Source: Hofstenia miamia
Lineage: Eukaryota > Xenacoelomorpha > Acoela > Hofsteniidae
DNA length: 64,000 nucleotides
Reading direction: 5' to 3'
Assembly: GCA_900660155.1 (NCBI GenBank)
Contig: CABFPE010000217.1
Coordinates: 1,035,970-1,099,969, forward strand
This document shows, piece by piece, positions 31,882-45,200 of this stretch; the stretch's first letter is position 1, and each line of letters opens with the position of its first letter. A program made the translations under genes and the position numbers. The notes under the pieces were generated by a model. The model had not been told where the DNA came from, did no database searches, and saw nothing but the letters and a program-made list of their open reading frames with translations.

Positions 31882-34580
31882 ATGATTTGTGTCGGCTTTA
31901 TATTAAATGCCTTTTCTGTACATTCGACTGTACCTGATTTTAGGCATTGCAACAATGGACACGTAATAGATTTGGATCAACGTGAGGAATCAGCGAGGCT
32001 CTCATGTACTAATACACAATGTGATCAAAGTCATTTAATTCATCAGTCTTGTTTGAAGGCATGGGAAGATGAACTTATCACAATTTTGCGTGCCACCAGC
32101 CGAGCTCGTAGTTGGCCAGAAAAGCAGTGCCGCACTAACCTATGGACCAAGAAGGGTAAATGCCTTTTCTTGTTCTTGAACATAATTTTATGTACGATTA
32201 TAATCAATTGACAAGCCGATCTTATTTAAGTATAAGAACTTTCAATGAATTTGGGGAATTTACTAGTTCTATATTATAGAATCTACTCACTGTTTCTCGT
32301 ATTATTTTACATTCACATGATTTTGAGGAAATCATTAATGAATTTCCATCTACGTCATTTATTCAACTCATGTGTATGGTTTATGGTTTTATAATTTTTG
32401 GAAAAAATTACTGTAAAACACATTATTTCAATTTTCTTAAGTTTAGTTCAAATTTTTTTCGCAGCAGGATTTTCTTGGCTGCTAAAGATTTTGACATTGG
32501 TAGGAATGCTAGCTGATGATTATGCACGTATAAGGTAATTTTGACAATTCAATGATTTCTAAACTCTGATAAGTGATAAGTAACCATTTTTTAATTTGTT
32601 CCTGTAATTCAGTTTTTTCCCGAACCTGTTCGTTTTTCTTAGCAACAATTGCGAGACATTTGAGCAGCTGAATAGATTTTAGCCGCGTTGTTTCCCACTG
32701 TTTCGGACAAATTTATATCGCTTTGTAATCAAATGGGTACTGATTTTACCTGAAATTTTATACAAATTGGACCATGCAATTAGGTTATGAACTGGTGTAT
32801 AAATCATGCCTATGCAAGTGTAAGAATGGCTATATCAAAAAAGACATAATGGAGGCACCTTCTTTGGAAAATGGTTTTGAAGAACAAAAGAAGGGTAGAA
32901 GAAGGCAACGCAAAGAAAGGCCTACATCTCTCAAGCCCATTCCTTCTCTTCTTCCGGGTATATATTTTTTATTGAAAATTGGAATTTTTACGATTTTTAT
33001 ACCATCTAATATTTTTTTAGTTCATGGTCGAAGTCCTGGAATGAAGACTTCTAACTCATTTGGAGAGTCTTCATCCTATAGTAGTTCACTAGATTCTTTA
33101 TCCTCGCCATGTGGTTCTTCTGCTCGAAGAATACAATCTTCAGATAAAACCACACCAGTCACCTTCCCTCGACGATCAGATTATCAAGTTTTTGAAGACT
33201 GCATCAGTAGAACCAGGCACAATAATTTTCACGTCAAGGTCGATGATGATGGGCATGATGACCTCAAAACTTTAGTTCACTCAGTATTTGGAGTTCAACG
33301 GCAGAATTCTGTACGACATTTTCAATTATTTGTAATAACTAATCTTTTATGATTTAGTAAGCCTTGCAAAAGCTGTTGACCTTTACGATAAACGTCATAT
33401 TCTAATAAACTCTTAGAGACTAGTGTTCTATTTGGCATTAAAATATTAATATTACTTAATCATGTCCATTGTTAATCAGAATATGTATTTGTTTTGAACA
33501 TATAGTCCGGGACGGAATGAGGTCTGTTTATATATTATATGGATATATCTTATATATAATTCTACAAATCAATTATCCGTTTCACTTTTGTACATATAGA
33601 ACCCATACTTATGTATTATTGACTGCCTTTTTTAGTTACATTGTTTTTTGTAGGTGCAATGCATAGTTTGCTCATTGAGGTTGACCATCTACGACAGATA
33701 TCCTTTACTAGATGGTCTCTTTTTTCTTAGTCCTATCAAACATCATGAATGCTCTTTGGCTGTTACATTTTCTAAAAAGAAGGTATACATCATTTTTGTC
33801 ATCACTGTTGAAGATACAGAACTTAAATAAAAGCTTTCTTTTTCTTAAGTCCTAATATTAATCTACCTTAAACTTGTAGAATGTACAAGTTACATTCATA
33901 ATAGCTTTATTAATAGCTTAATAATAGCTATTATTACATAATAGCTTAATTTACTTTGTGGTATATTATTTCTCAAAATTTAGTAATTTAATTTGTTTTA
34001 AGCATTTTGAAACAATTATTCGAGTAAGTTAGACTTAAGCATTGTTGTTATTAATGGAGTCTTTTATATTGATTTTACACAGAATTTGAACTAACATGTC
34101 CTGCACTTCTCATAATTTCTTCTATGAACTTAATAGATTTGAAGCATGAACTGAAATAAATATAATATAGTCTTGAAATTTTCTCACTTCATGCTACTTT
34201 TGAAATATATTTAAAATTTAGTGAGTCCTATTTTAAACAACATGAAAAAGACTTTTTAGATGTTCTTGTCTGCAGTTTGCATTTACTGTTTGGAGAACAA
34301 GCGCCATAGTTCTTTGACATGTCGTAAATGTTCGAGACGTTGGCCTTCGCACTGTCTCCAGATAGGCGTGGTTTACATGTTCGACATTTTTGCTGCCCAG
34401 CCCTGCTGCCAAGCGCGCTACGTGTGCAAACAGTGCGGGCAGTTTGTTCAGGATTACAATAAGCTCGTCACCTTTTCCTTTTCACAGTACTCTCAATCGC
34501 TGCAGTGCAAATTTTGCTTCAAAAACGACTATCACTTCGTTCGTCCTTTGCATATTTTGTACCAGCAGGCGGCCACCTGA
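31882..34580 (+). CDS. HECA: Headcase (HECA) homologue, five recognised exons
   Basis: Exons by GT..AG borders and frame: 31944-32155, 32784-32957, 33021-33310, 33654-33782, 34260-34580 (TGA at 34578). Together they give about 374 residues. The first holds SCTNTQCDQSHLIHQSCLKAWE and RARSWPEKQCRTNLWTKKG, the zinc-binding N-terminal headcase block. The second gives CLCKCKNGYIKKD plus a basic tract, and the third FPRRSDYQVF and RHNNFHVKVDDD. The fourth gives LTIYDRYPLLDGLFFLSP, and the fifth CIYCLENK, CCQARYVCKQCGQFV and DYHFVRPL, the cysteine-rich headcase C-terminus. Headcase is a cytoplasmic regulator of imaginal and branching cell fate in flies and works with Unkempt on growth signalling. 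The start is uncertain: an in-frame ATG at 31882 exists, but an AG acceptor at 31942 suggests an earlier exon. The 63-base third intron keeps frame. Confidence 0.9.
32958..33020 (+). other. 63-base in-frame intron of headcase
   Basis: Starts GTATATATTT and ends TTTTTTTAG. It is AT-rich and divisible by three without a stop, so retention would add 21 hydrophobic residues instead of breaking the frame. The added stretch is absent from the headcase family pattern, which supports removal. Confidence 0.65.
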
Positions 34581-37052
34581 AAATTACTGCACTCATTATA
34601 AATTTGGTGAGCATTATGTTCAATCTTTGAATAACGTATGCTTTTAATCCATAAACTTTGTTAATAGCACTCTAGCCAAAGTTTAATCATCACAACTGGG
34701 AAAGAGTAGGCTGTTAAGTCTAAGTCCTGCATTTAACTCGATTTTCTCAAAAATTTGGTGCGATATTCCTTGCGTATGTGATAATGTTCTTAGAATAAAT
34801 TTTCTCTGTAGAAATATGCAAGGAGTGGAAATTTTGGATATATCCTCTAGTTCTATGTCTATTTCACTAAACTTGATTTGAAAGCAGTGTCTTTTGTATC
34901 TTCATTTCATCAAAAAATTAAATTCAGATCGTTACAATAGTTTAAATGATTTGACACTTGTTTTATTGTCTATATAATTGTGTACAATTTTAACACCGAC
35001 TACGATCAACAAGAATGATGTCAAGAGACCTTACAGCATTTCTTGGCTCATGAATCGTGCCAATCAGTTATAATTGGAATAGTAGTGTTTCATTACTAGT
35101 CCATATTGGTGATGATATAAAATTGATCATTCAAACGCCCACAGTGTTTTAAAAGTTTAGTTAGTATCGTTTTTGCAATTTGAACCAATTCAATGCGTTC
35201 TTTTCTGATTGTTGTTCTCTCTTGTAAAAATTGAGTGTTGAATGCTAGCAGCTGTTAGCTAACGTTGTGAAATTCTGAACTAATCATTTTGAGATAATCT
35301 CCTTTTTACTGGACTACCTCTTCTTTCCTCCAGTTATAATTCTCATGGCTACTGTGCTGTTTTTTAGAATGAAGATTTATTTTGTATATCTGTTTGCAGT
35401 TGTTGCTTTTATTTTACATGTTTAATCAGGTATTTAATTATTAATACTTTAGTCATAGAATGTGCAATTTTATATTTTTATACTGTAGTCTGTAGCAAAT
35501 CGTGTCTTTTAAATATAGAATTATGCATAGTTTCATTTGATTCTTCACTCTTTTTATATGCTGCTCATATATTGTTCTGTAATAATGATATTTCGAATTT
35601 GGTCTTTTATATCAAGGTTATGGTTTTGATTCCAGTCTTCTTTCTGAGCATTCAAATATAGTTGAAGTCAATTTTGTTTTATGGAAAAAGAACATTCGTA
35701 TTGGGAAAACGTAAAAGGCATCTATTAGATAGCAAACGTTTAACTTTGAAACTTTTATATTATTTTTAATATTTTTCAATTTTATAATTTTTATTTACTA
35801 AACATGAACAACATGTACTGAGAATATATAGTTTCTGTGTAGCAACAGTTTTCATGTGTCGTGAATTCATAGGAAATTCAATTATCAGTGGTCTTATCTA
35901 CATGATATTTCTCTACAATAAAGTTCTAATTTAATGCCTCGCTAAACACATCACATTATTAATATATTTTGGACGTACGTTTTAGAGTGATAATATGTTA
36001 TGCATAATACAGATGTTTGAGTTGTGTTGTAATAGAACGCCATCTATTGACTTAATTTAGCTATTATTCTTGTCTCACTAAACTACGCTTGACGTTTGAA
36101 ATGTTTACAAACTGCCAGTGCACTAATCCTATATAACACATTCATTAGATATGCCTCAACTGGATACTTAGTGTTAATGTGTTTATCAAAGTGTAGGAAT
36201 TTTTCTATATGGCCAGTGTTTATATGCACTGAAATGAATGTTATTCATTCCTACACATTTCTTATTGTAGTTTCTATTTTTGAAGGTAAGTTCAATTTCC
36301 AATTCTTAATTTATGCAACAATTTTCAAATTTTAAATATTTCAACAATTAAGTATTTAGTTCAATTATTCTGCATATTGTAGAATTTCTGAAACTTTTTT
36401 CAAAACCACGTTGTAAATCATATATGATTCCGATGCTTACATAGCCAGCTAAATATGAATTTATTAGGTCAATTTCAGATAGAGGAAATGTTTCCAAATT
36501 TGTGTCCTTCACTATACGATTAGACGTTTCTGAAAAGCTGCCTATTATACTTGACATTGTGGGATCGTATTCACAGAGTGATTTTGACTCTGTATATTTA
36601 CATGTATATTGGAATTACACTCTTTCTGTCTAATCTAACACAACCTTTGAAAGTTCTATCAATTACTAATTTAATTCACAGAAGTTCTGCAGAATCCTCC
36701 TTTTTCAATATCAATTAACTTGTTGATTAACATAAATTCCAACTTAAATCTCTGACAACGGCATAAACATCAAAAACATAGTGATTCTGTATAAAGAGCA
36801 AATAGATACTGAATTCAAGATCCGAACATCAATATCGTCTAGTGCGACATTGGACGTTGATAAGAGTTGTTTGGAATTGAATTTCTACACTTTTGATCCT
36901 CCGCGTTCCTCTTTGTCCTATTGCCCTTTGTAAATAAATATGATGCAGAAAACAGTATTGCTTTGCTGTTACATTGCTATCAATAATGTCAAATAGTTAA
37001 ATATATAATATGGAACAAACCTATCGATATGCAAACAGCATGGAATGCAAGT
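34581..37052. other. Intergenic, no gene recognised
   Basis: Headcase 3' region and AT-rich spacer. A 69-codon minus-strand frame at 36348-36557 has a reasonable amino-acid mix but no recognisable family and no exon support. I do not call it a gene. Confidence 0.45.
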
Positions 37053-37577
37053 AAAGGTGTGTTCCCACTATCGACTTTTATCATCTGTCAAGAAATCGGT
37101 GATAAAAGTCGATAGTGTGAACACTATCTGCTTTTTTATGGGCTGATAAAAGTCGATAGTCTGAACGCTCCATCCGATTTTTTGGAAAACAGCCAGATTA
37201 CTGTCATCTGATAATTTTTCAGCTGATAAAAGTCGATAGTCTGAACGGTACTAAAACTAGGCGAATATCTACTTGAAACTAATTGCTTATTTCTCAAGTA
37301 GGAAACAGACTTTCAAAACGTAAATTATTGTCGTTGAAATATTTCAACTTCAAAATATGTAAACATTATTTACATTCCAAGACAAAAAAATCCATAAACA
37401 GATGTTGTTGTTTTTCTTACTGTCAATGAAAAGATGATAATTTATCATCTGATAAAAAATCGATAGTCTGAACGCTCTTCCAACTCCGCTTTTTCTGATA
37501 AAAATCGGATGATAAAAAATAATTGCATTTTCGACTAAAATCTGCTGATAAAAGTCGATTTCTGGGAATACACCTTA
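37053..37577. mobile_element. MITE built from repeated GATAAAAGTCGATAGT motifs
   Basis: The ends are inverted copies: left TAAAGGTGTGTTCCCACTAT, right the reverse complement of TTAAGGTGTATTCCCAGAAA, both running into CGACTTTTATCA. Inside, the motif GATAAAAGTCGATAGT with following CTGAACG recurs about five times, mainly in one orientation, with further shortened copies (GATAAAAAATCGATAGTC near 37455, TCATCTGATAA pieces). It has no coding capacity. The dense motif array suggests a non-autonomous element whose internal repeats could be transposase binding sites; the superfamily is not assigned. Confidence 0.8.
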
Positions 37578-38917
37578 ACATTAAACTCGTGTTGAGAAAT
37601 TTTGTCTGACTTTGTATGTTTTTTCCTGTAATTATTCCAGCTCTTGAAAATTAATGGTTTTTTTCAGATTATTCGACTAAAAATGAATAAATGTCCGTAT
37701 TCCAGGTATTGACAGACAGGAATTTCTAATTTAGTTTAGAATATTTGTTTTACTATAGAATATTTCATTGAAAATTATAATTGCGAGCATTGTTTTAGTT
37801 TGATCATTCAAAGGTTAATAATGTTTTTGCAATTGTGCCAAACTTTTAAGTGCAATACTTTAATACTGCGTGTTAACTTAAAGCAAATTTCAACAATTCG
37901 TTAATGGAATAACAGTTGTAATGTTAAGCAATAATTATGGCTATTGTCTTACCTATTGCCTGTGTCATTATTTTCTTTAAAATAGTTTACTAACTTAGAC
38001 AAAAGTTGCGGTGCCGTGTCTAATCGATTGCGATCGCTAAAATTTATATTAATCATTAGCATTTTGCATAAAATGAGAGTTATAAAACTCAAAAATCTTG
38101 TTTTTCAATCCACATTCAAAATTTGTCTGGGTTTGATTCGTTAGTCAATAGGGACCCAAAATAGATTATTTAATTAAATGGCTAAATAAAATTTGGTAAA
38201 ATCACTAAAAATAGTGAAAGAAAGGTGATCGATGTTAAACATGTAAACACAATTGTTCACAAATTTTCTCGTGTATCTACAGGATTTATTTTCGAAACAT
38301 TTAAGTCATGGGGATTAAAACCAGAAACTTCTATTAGAGGACTAATGTAGTATTGAAATGCACTAATGCAATATTGGAATTTTTTACCCATTCAAATCTG
38401 ATTGCATACAACATAACCTCTTCCTTACGCTTGGTGGGACAATTCCAAATGAAAACGTTATCATTGTAATTAGCATTTGGGTGCCAAAATAGGTAATATA
38501 ACTGACTTTGGAAACCTTTGTAAAGTATGAAATCGGTGATATTAATTGAATACCTACTTTACTGTTTGTAGTAATCAAATATTGTAATAATAAATGCTGA
38601 TTAATCGTTTGAATGTCGGTTAAAAGTAGGTACTCTTCATGGCAACAGCTCTATGTAAAACCAAATGGGTTATGACGTTTGAGATCAACGAATGCTTTGT
38701 ATGACTTCCAACGAAGTTTTTGGTAGTAGTTGTTGGGATTAAATCCAGGAGTTTAGCTTGTATTTGAGGTAATGTCTTGTTAAAATCTAAAGAAGTTCCG
38801 ATCAAGAGTTTAGTATTTCACATGTTCGCATGTTTATTCTTAGAAATGTCACAATATGCTAATGAGTGCTCATTGTTTCTTCTAGTGGTTTATAATATTT
38901 TGTAAAATTTTATTTTA

Positions 38918-38981
<64 letters not shown>

Positions 38982-39287
38982 TATTTGTAGTTTATAGATT
39001 TTGTAATATTCTCTTTTTCTACATTTGTAGAATAATAAATTGCTTTTAACTCTTATGATTGCGATGTATCCCCAAAGAGATGGTTTTTATTACACGGAAG
39101 ACAATTGGTGTAAGTTTACTGTTGTCTCAAGCTATTCTGATTAAAGCTTGCATTCTACGCTTTATTTTAGCAAATGTCATCGGATGTTTATTTACTCTAA
39201 AGTTTCGATGTTCTTAATGTATGGACTGTTTACGCTAAAGTCACCCTCATTTAATGCTATGTTTTTGCTTTTAGATATTAGGAAATC
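37578..39287. other. Intergenic; includes a (TA)n microsatellite
   Basis: No exon recognised. A TA run of about 60 bases occupies 38921-38984. The final 300 bases should hold the promoter or 5' exon of the SPFH gene. A polypyrimidine-AG (CTTTTAG at about 39268-39274) just before the ATG could be an acceptor. Confidence 0.45.
38921..38984. repeat. (TA)n microsatellite
   Basis: Nearly uninterrupted TA dinucleotides, likely polymorphic in length. Confidence 0.95.
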
Positions 39288-42200
39288 ATGAATAAAATCA
39301 TTCCTATGATAGTAGGAGGTGTCCTGCTTGCAGGGCTGCTTGTTATTGCAGTGATAGCCTTAATGAGCATGGTTTCCGTTGAATTTGATGAATATGCAAT
39401 CGTCTATTATTCTTTTACAGAGTCCGTAGATAGAGAAGTCATTCTTGAAGAAGGAAGACATTTTGTATCACCATCTGGAGAAATTTACAGGTTTCTTTCT
39501 TCTCCTGTTACATTTTAATGTTAATTTATTTTAAAAATTGCCATTTAATTTTCTTAAAGAAACATATGTGTACCTGTAAAGTTGTCTTAATTTCTATATG
39601 GATATTTAAAATAATATGTATTTGAATATACTTTAGTGATATACAATACAGGATGACCAATAAATATGTATAGAAATAATACAGTAAATTCTAATAAACA
39701 AAAAACGTATATTTCGAGTTTAATAAAATATTAATCACAAATTATGCTAATGAAGCGATGTGCGAAAGATTTGGCGTTGCCAACTCTTAGTGCAAACTTC
39801 ATTTTATGCACCATATTGCTTGCTGCCGCTTACTATATAAACCGTATTTATACTTATAGTTCTCCTATATATAGATTTTCTCACATCCTTAAAAGCTTAT
39901 TTAATAAAAGGTACTTCATATTTTACATATTTTTATTTAAGCAGTGTGCTTATTGCAAAATAACTTTTAATTTGTTGATAACTGTTAACCAGTAATGCGG
40001 TGGTGACGACCCGTGGGCCGGATCCCGCCCAAATGAAAATCACACTCGATGCATTTACATCAGCAGTTGGATAGTTTTTTTAATAAATAATATTATGATA
40101 CAATATTAACAAGCAATGTCAAAAGTATGTCCCCAATGACTCACTTGAAAAAATCGGGCTTGCTGACAGATTTCACCCTGCCACCGCTATGCTAAACTCA
40201 TGTATATTTCGCCTAGTTAGGGATACATTTATAAATACAAATCATTGTAGAAATTAATGTAAGCAAAATTCACTTGACCTACGCTCTAATTAGGTACAAA
40301 AAAACTTTGATGACAATGGAAATGGTGGATTATAACTCCATTCAGTGTCTTACTTCAGAAGGTCTCAACATGGAGTTGGATATATCTACACAATACCTCA
40401 TCGATCCAAACCATCTGTATGATATTTTACTTTCGTATGGTCCTCAGGATGTTTGGCAGGAATACTTGATTAGGCTTACTAAGGATTCATTCAAAGATAC
40501 TTGTTCCAAATTCACAGGGCAAGATTATTACAATAGGTTTGTGGTTTGTTCTTTTAAATGTGCGTGTTTTTAATTACCATTTTATGATTTAATTATTCGC
40601 AAAATTCATCGCGTTTCAAAAATGTTATAAACATATGTTCAGGGTTTTTCACATGTATTTTTTAAATCTGTTTCTAAGTCGAGTGATTTTTATTTTCAAT
40701 GGAGAATCAATGTAAGTTCTCTACCTCATTCTGATTTAATAGTTTTTAAGGCTCTTCTTTGTATTTCATTTGCAATTATAACATTTACCTGACACTTTCA
40801 ACTGAAGACCAATTCTTATTTTTCTTCAAATTTGAAAAATATCTTAAGTTATTTTTTCTTTTATTTCGCTTAATTCTTTTCCTGTATGCTCTTAAGTGTA
40901 CAACCCAAAATATTCATTTGTGCAGTTTTGTTTGTCAAAATGTTTTTCTTTGGTTACATTCATTTTGTACTATTTTTCATAACTTTATTATATTTATATT
41001 TGGCGCAGCTGCTTAACCCGCGCTTTACTACACTCCATTTACCACGCCGATTACTGAATTGGGTCATTTTGGCCCATATCAAAGAGTAGCGCACTTGTTT
41101 GAGAAAATAACCTTTTCTAACTCTTTTGTTGAGCTTTTATCAATATCTTTTGCTTCTCTTAGATCTTGTAAAGTAAGATTAAAAGAAGAAGGTGCCATTT
41201 AACTTTGATATATAAGTAAAATATAAGCCGATGATGAATTTACATGCATTTCTGACCGAAATTATAATGTAAACTTTCTCTCATACATGTATATACAAAT
41301 ATTTAGAATTGCTTTTGGCGTATGAATATCTTTAGTTATACATGTAAATTGTGTCAATGACTAGATACTATTTTATTCACATCTTGCAACAAAAAACAGA
41401 ACAGTCTGAACAGTTTCACTGGCAATCATACCAAAAACAAGACATCATGGAATGTGCACCGCAGACAAAGCGAAAACATTTGTCACATTTTTTGAATATT
41501 TTGTTGCGTTTGAGAATTGAGGACACTTGAAGCATCTTCCTCACTTTTGAGCTCTGGTTGATCGAGCACCGGAGGTAGAGGATGATGTTGGCCGGAGATG
41601 CTGCTGTTCACGCTCAACCATAACACGTGGCGATTCTGGAATATGACTGGAAAAGGTGCCCGATCTCATGCAAATCCTCATCAAACTGTCGGAGGCTTCC
41701 ATCAGATAATTGTATCTGCCTCGATCAGTGTCTCGAACTGTTGGGAAAAGTGTATAATATACGACAAATCCAGCTAAAGCTCCGACATCGAGCATCACCA
41801 TGAAAAGTCTCATGGGCCATCGGCGGGGGCTTTCCATGAAAAGTAGTCTCCAGCTATTGCATCCATCACATCGACACCGCATTTTTGTGAATGTTGGGTT
41901 TGTGCGGTGGATCAGGGGATATTGACTACTCAAAATGTGATGAGGTAACAGCAACACAACCTTACTATGTTTTGAGATATAGGACACGAGTGTTGCACTG
42001 TCGGTGTGACCGAACAATGACGAATGCAGCTGTCGGCCTCGACTGGCCACAAACTCTGCGGTCACCATGAGTTTGTTTCTCTTTACTGTTCCCAGATAGC
42101 TCAGTCGATGCTGCTTCATCTCCGTCAATAGCTCCATGTTTATGAAAAAATTATCAGTGCAAATGTCCCGGTCTGTGTTGAACATAGGTTGACACAAGTC

Positions 42201-45200
42201 CAAGACAACGCGCTTTGATTGACCGATTTCACGCTGCTAGTGAGGCAGCCGTCTGCAGTAAACTTGAGCATTATACGGATAAAATGTCTCAGCGTCGCAG
42301 AGCCACCAAATCTTTATACCGTACTTCGCTGGTTTCGTTGCTGCCTGAAGGGGCACCTCCCACGAAAAGGTGCAAACATCTCATCCACAGTGCATGTTGG
42401 ACCTGGAATATAAGAAGAACGAAGTCCTTGAATGAACATATCCCAAATTTCTCTAATCGCTTCAAGGTTGTCGGTTGTCCAGCGCTCAGCATAAGTGACA
42501 ACGACATCAACGCGGAAATGTTGCAATATCTCGACAAAGCGAATTCATGACATGGTTGCGTTGTATATAGGGCGTCCATGTTCTTTGTGGAAAAGTGTAC
42601 TTACGGTAGGCGATTATCCTGATTGACTCCAGCAAACAAAAGTATCCCAAGAAAGCCATACAGTTCGTCAAGGGTCAAGAGTGTAAAACGTGGGTCAACA
42701 GAATCATGGGGTTGTTTGTTGCGTGTCAAATTTTGATCAGTATATCATGAGAGAAAAAATGAGTGAATGTATCAATCAGTGAGGAAATATTCTTCTCAGC
42801 GACATGACGTGGTAGAGAGCGTCTTTAATGAAGGATATTTATACCCCGGCGAAGGAATTTACTCCATTGAATAGTTCCATTTCATGATACGTAGAACGAA
42901 TTGAAAGCAGCACTTTCCACACTGCGCTGTCATTGGTTTTCCCGCTGAGGTTGCTCGCCATACTGTCCACATCACTCACGGTATTTTTACTGTCATCCGC
43001 AAGGTCATTACCTCTGGCTGTAATATATCCATAATCATAAAAATCGGGGGACGTCTTGCGCTAGGCATAATTCTTGGTTGGTGTATGTTCAAAATAATTC
43101 TTGACTGCAATTTTTGAAAAGGAAGCTTGCGCCACTCAAACAAGCAAACTGTAACATAGAGGAATTGGCCTACAGAATGCGAATGCGATGTGGCGAATAC
43201 AGAACGCCTATTGGATGCCCGCGCTATCAAGCAGTGCGCGCGCGTGTGTGGCCAGAAAGGGGAGCGATTTGAATTGAGTTTGAAATTCGAGGTTGTTTTC
43301 ATCGTTTAGCAGCGCTCTCTTTATTTGTTTTAGAAATTAATTTGACTTCGTGCTACCCTGTAGGCTACATCAATGTAAATAGCATGACATACTGTTCATA
43401 AATGTAGACCCTGGCTTTTGTCACACCACGTCAATTTCAGTTTCTTTAAGTCAAAATAATAATAAGAAAGTAATTATACATTTCTCTAACAACTTTAATA
43501 GACAAATAAAAAATCTTGGGTCATTTTGACCCGAATCGGTAAACGGCGTCGCAACAATATATAAATGTTAATTTATCTGTAGTTAGGGACAGTTAAACCT
43601 TCATTCAGCATTACAATAATCTTAATATTTTAATAAAAGATGTCATGAGCACTCGTTCCTATATTGATAAATTCTGAATGGCGATTGAACTTTGAAGATC
43701 ACTTTGGGTCAAATTGAAAAATATCGGTAAAGCGCGGGTTAATGCATAGAGTTACATCTGACCAACATGGCGACATTTGCAAAAAATTAATTTTATACAA
43801 ATATATACAGTAGCGGATAATGATAATTTTGATTTTTCTTGTAATTAGCACCATACTCAATTATTTGCCCTGTCAGCAATTTTGTGTTATTTATATTGTT
43901 TTTACGTTTTCCATAGACTTCTCATATTCGTGCCAAAATCTCAAAACTTAATTTTTTGTTGCATTTAGTAGTTGGATGAGATAGTAGTAGTTCTTAATTT
44001 TTGTTCCAACTTGTACGCGTCAAAGTTTATTCGGAAATGAGTCTGAAAACAGGATTTTTATTTAAGAAATTGTAAATGCTTAAGACAACACGGTCTTTGC
44101 AAACTCAATCGTAAGCATCGCAAAATTTGGAAACCGCGTTTTTTAAATGGTGTAAGTTGATGAAGTGCAAACCATTACTCAACTTAAATAAGTTCTATTT
44201 TAGTCCATTGATCGATTATTGGGAGGGGGGGGGCAAACTTGCTCGTAGTTCAGTGCAATTAGGGAAATTAGGGAATCGTGGATTTTGACACATATATGGG
44301 TAAATGGTCTTCCCTTTTACGGTGAAATGTTGATAAAAATTATTGCTGTGCTTAATGTTCTTGAAGTATAGACCTTTTTCAATGGAAAATCTGATTTTTC
44401 ATACAATGTTTAAATCCCTCCCATACTCAGGTTTAGATACTAAAACTGGCTAAGGCCCAAGTTGGCAACAACTAGCCTACTATTTTGTTTTCTGTAAATA
44501 TACCAACCAAGTTCCGTTCAGATGCGCTGTGCACATTTTCAGAAGTCGTTGCAACCGGGCGCGATAAGGTTTGAAAATGAAAGGGGAATACGATCCTCTA
44601 TCCGTGGTGTTTTTAAATGTTAGATATTTTCATTATTTAACGAGGGTTTTAACATTGTTTATAGAAACCATCAGAAATTTGTAAAAATGGCTGGAGTTAA
44701 ATTTTGAACATTTAAACAGTCTTGTTCTCGTAATTGTGATATCGGCTGTTGGTCATTTTGTATTTATTGTTTATTTCAAACTTTGTGCTATATTCTGTAA
44801 GACAAATTGCTTTTTTATACAGCAGTTATTTTGTTTACATGTTTATAAGCAGGTCATTTATTCTTTTTTTGCAATTGTGGAATGTACACACTATATTTCT
44901 ACCCAACATTCAACATATATTTTTCGCAAAATTGCTCCTCCTAGACCCGACTCAGTTGGCAATTTTGAAAACGGATCCAACCTACTTGACTTGCTTTTCA
45001 ACTAGAGATAGTACTGTTTAATCTCATTTATTTTCAATAGAAATGAAAGTGAAAACATTTATTTACACACAAAATTTCATTGTTTTGAACTAATGATCTG
45101 AAAATAGTCTAATTAATGAAGTATTTATTCAATTTGGTGTTAATTTTAGTATAAAACAGACAGTAGTCTGATGAAATTTTAATTTTAATTTGATCTGGAA

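Noticed and set aside
36348-36557. 69-codon minus-strand ORF
   Set aside because: Reasonable composition but no homology recognised, no exon borders and single short frame.
42215-42550. Plus-strand 111-codon frame
   Set aside because: Antisense shadow of the piggyBac transposase pseudogene.
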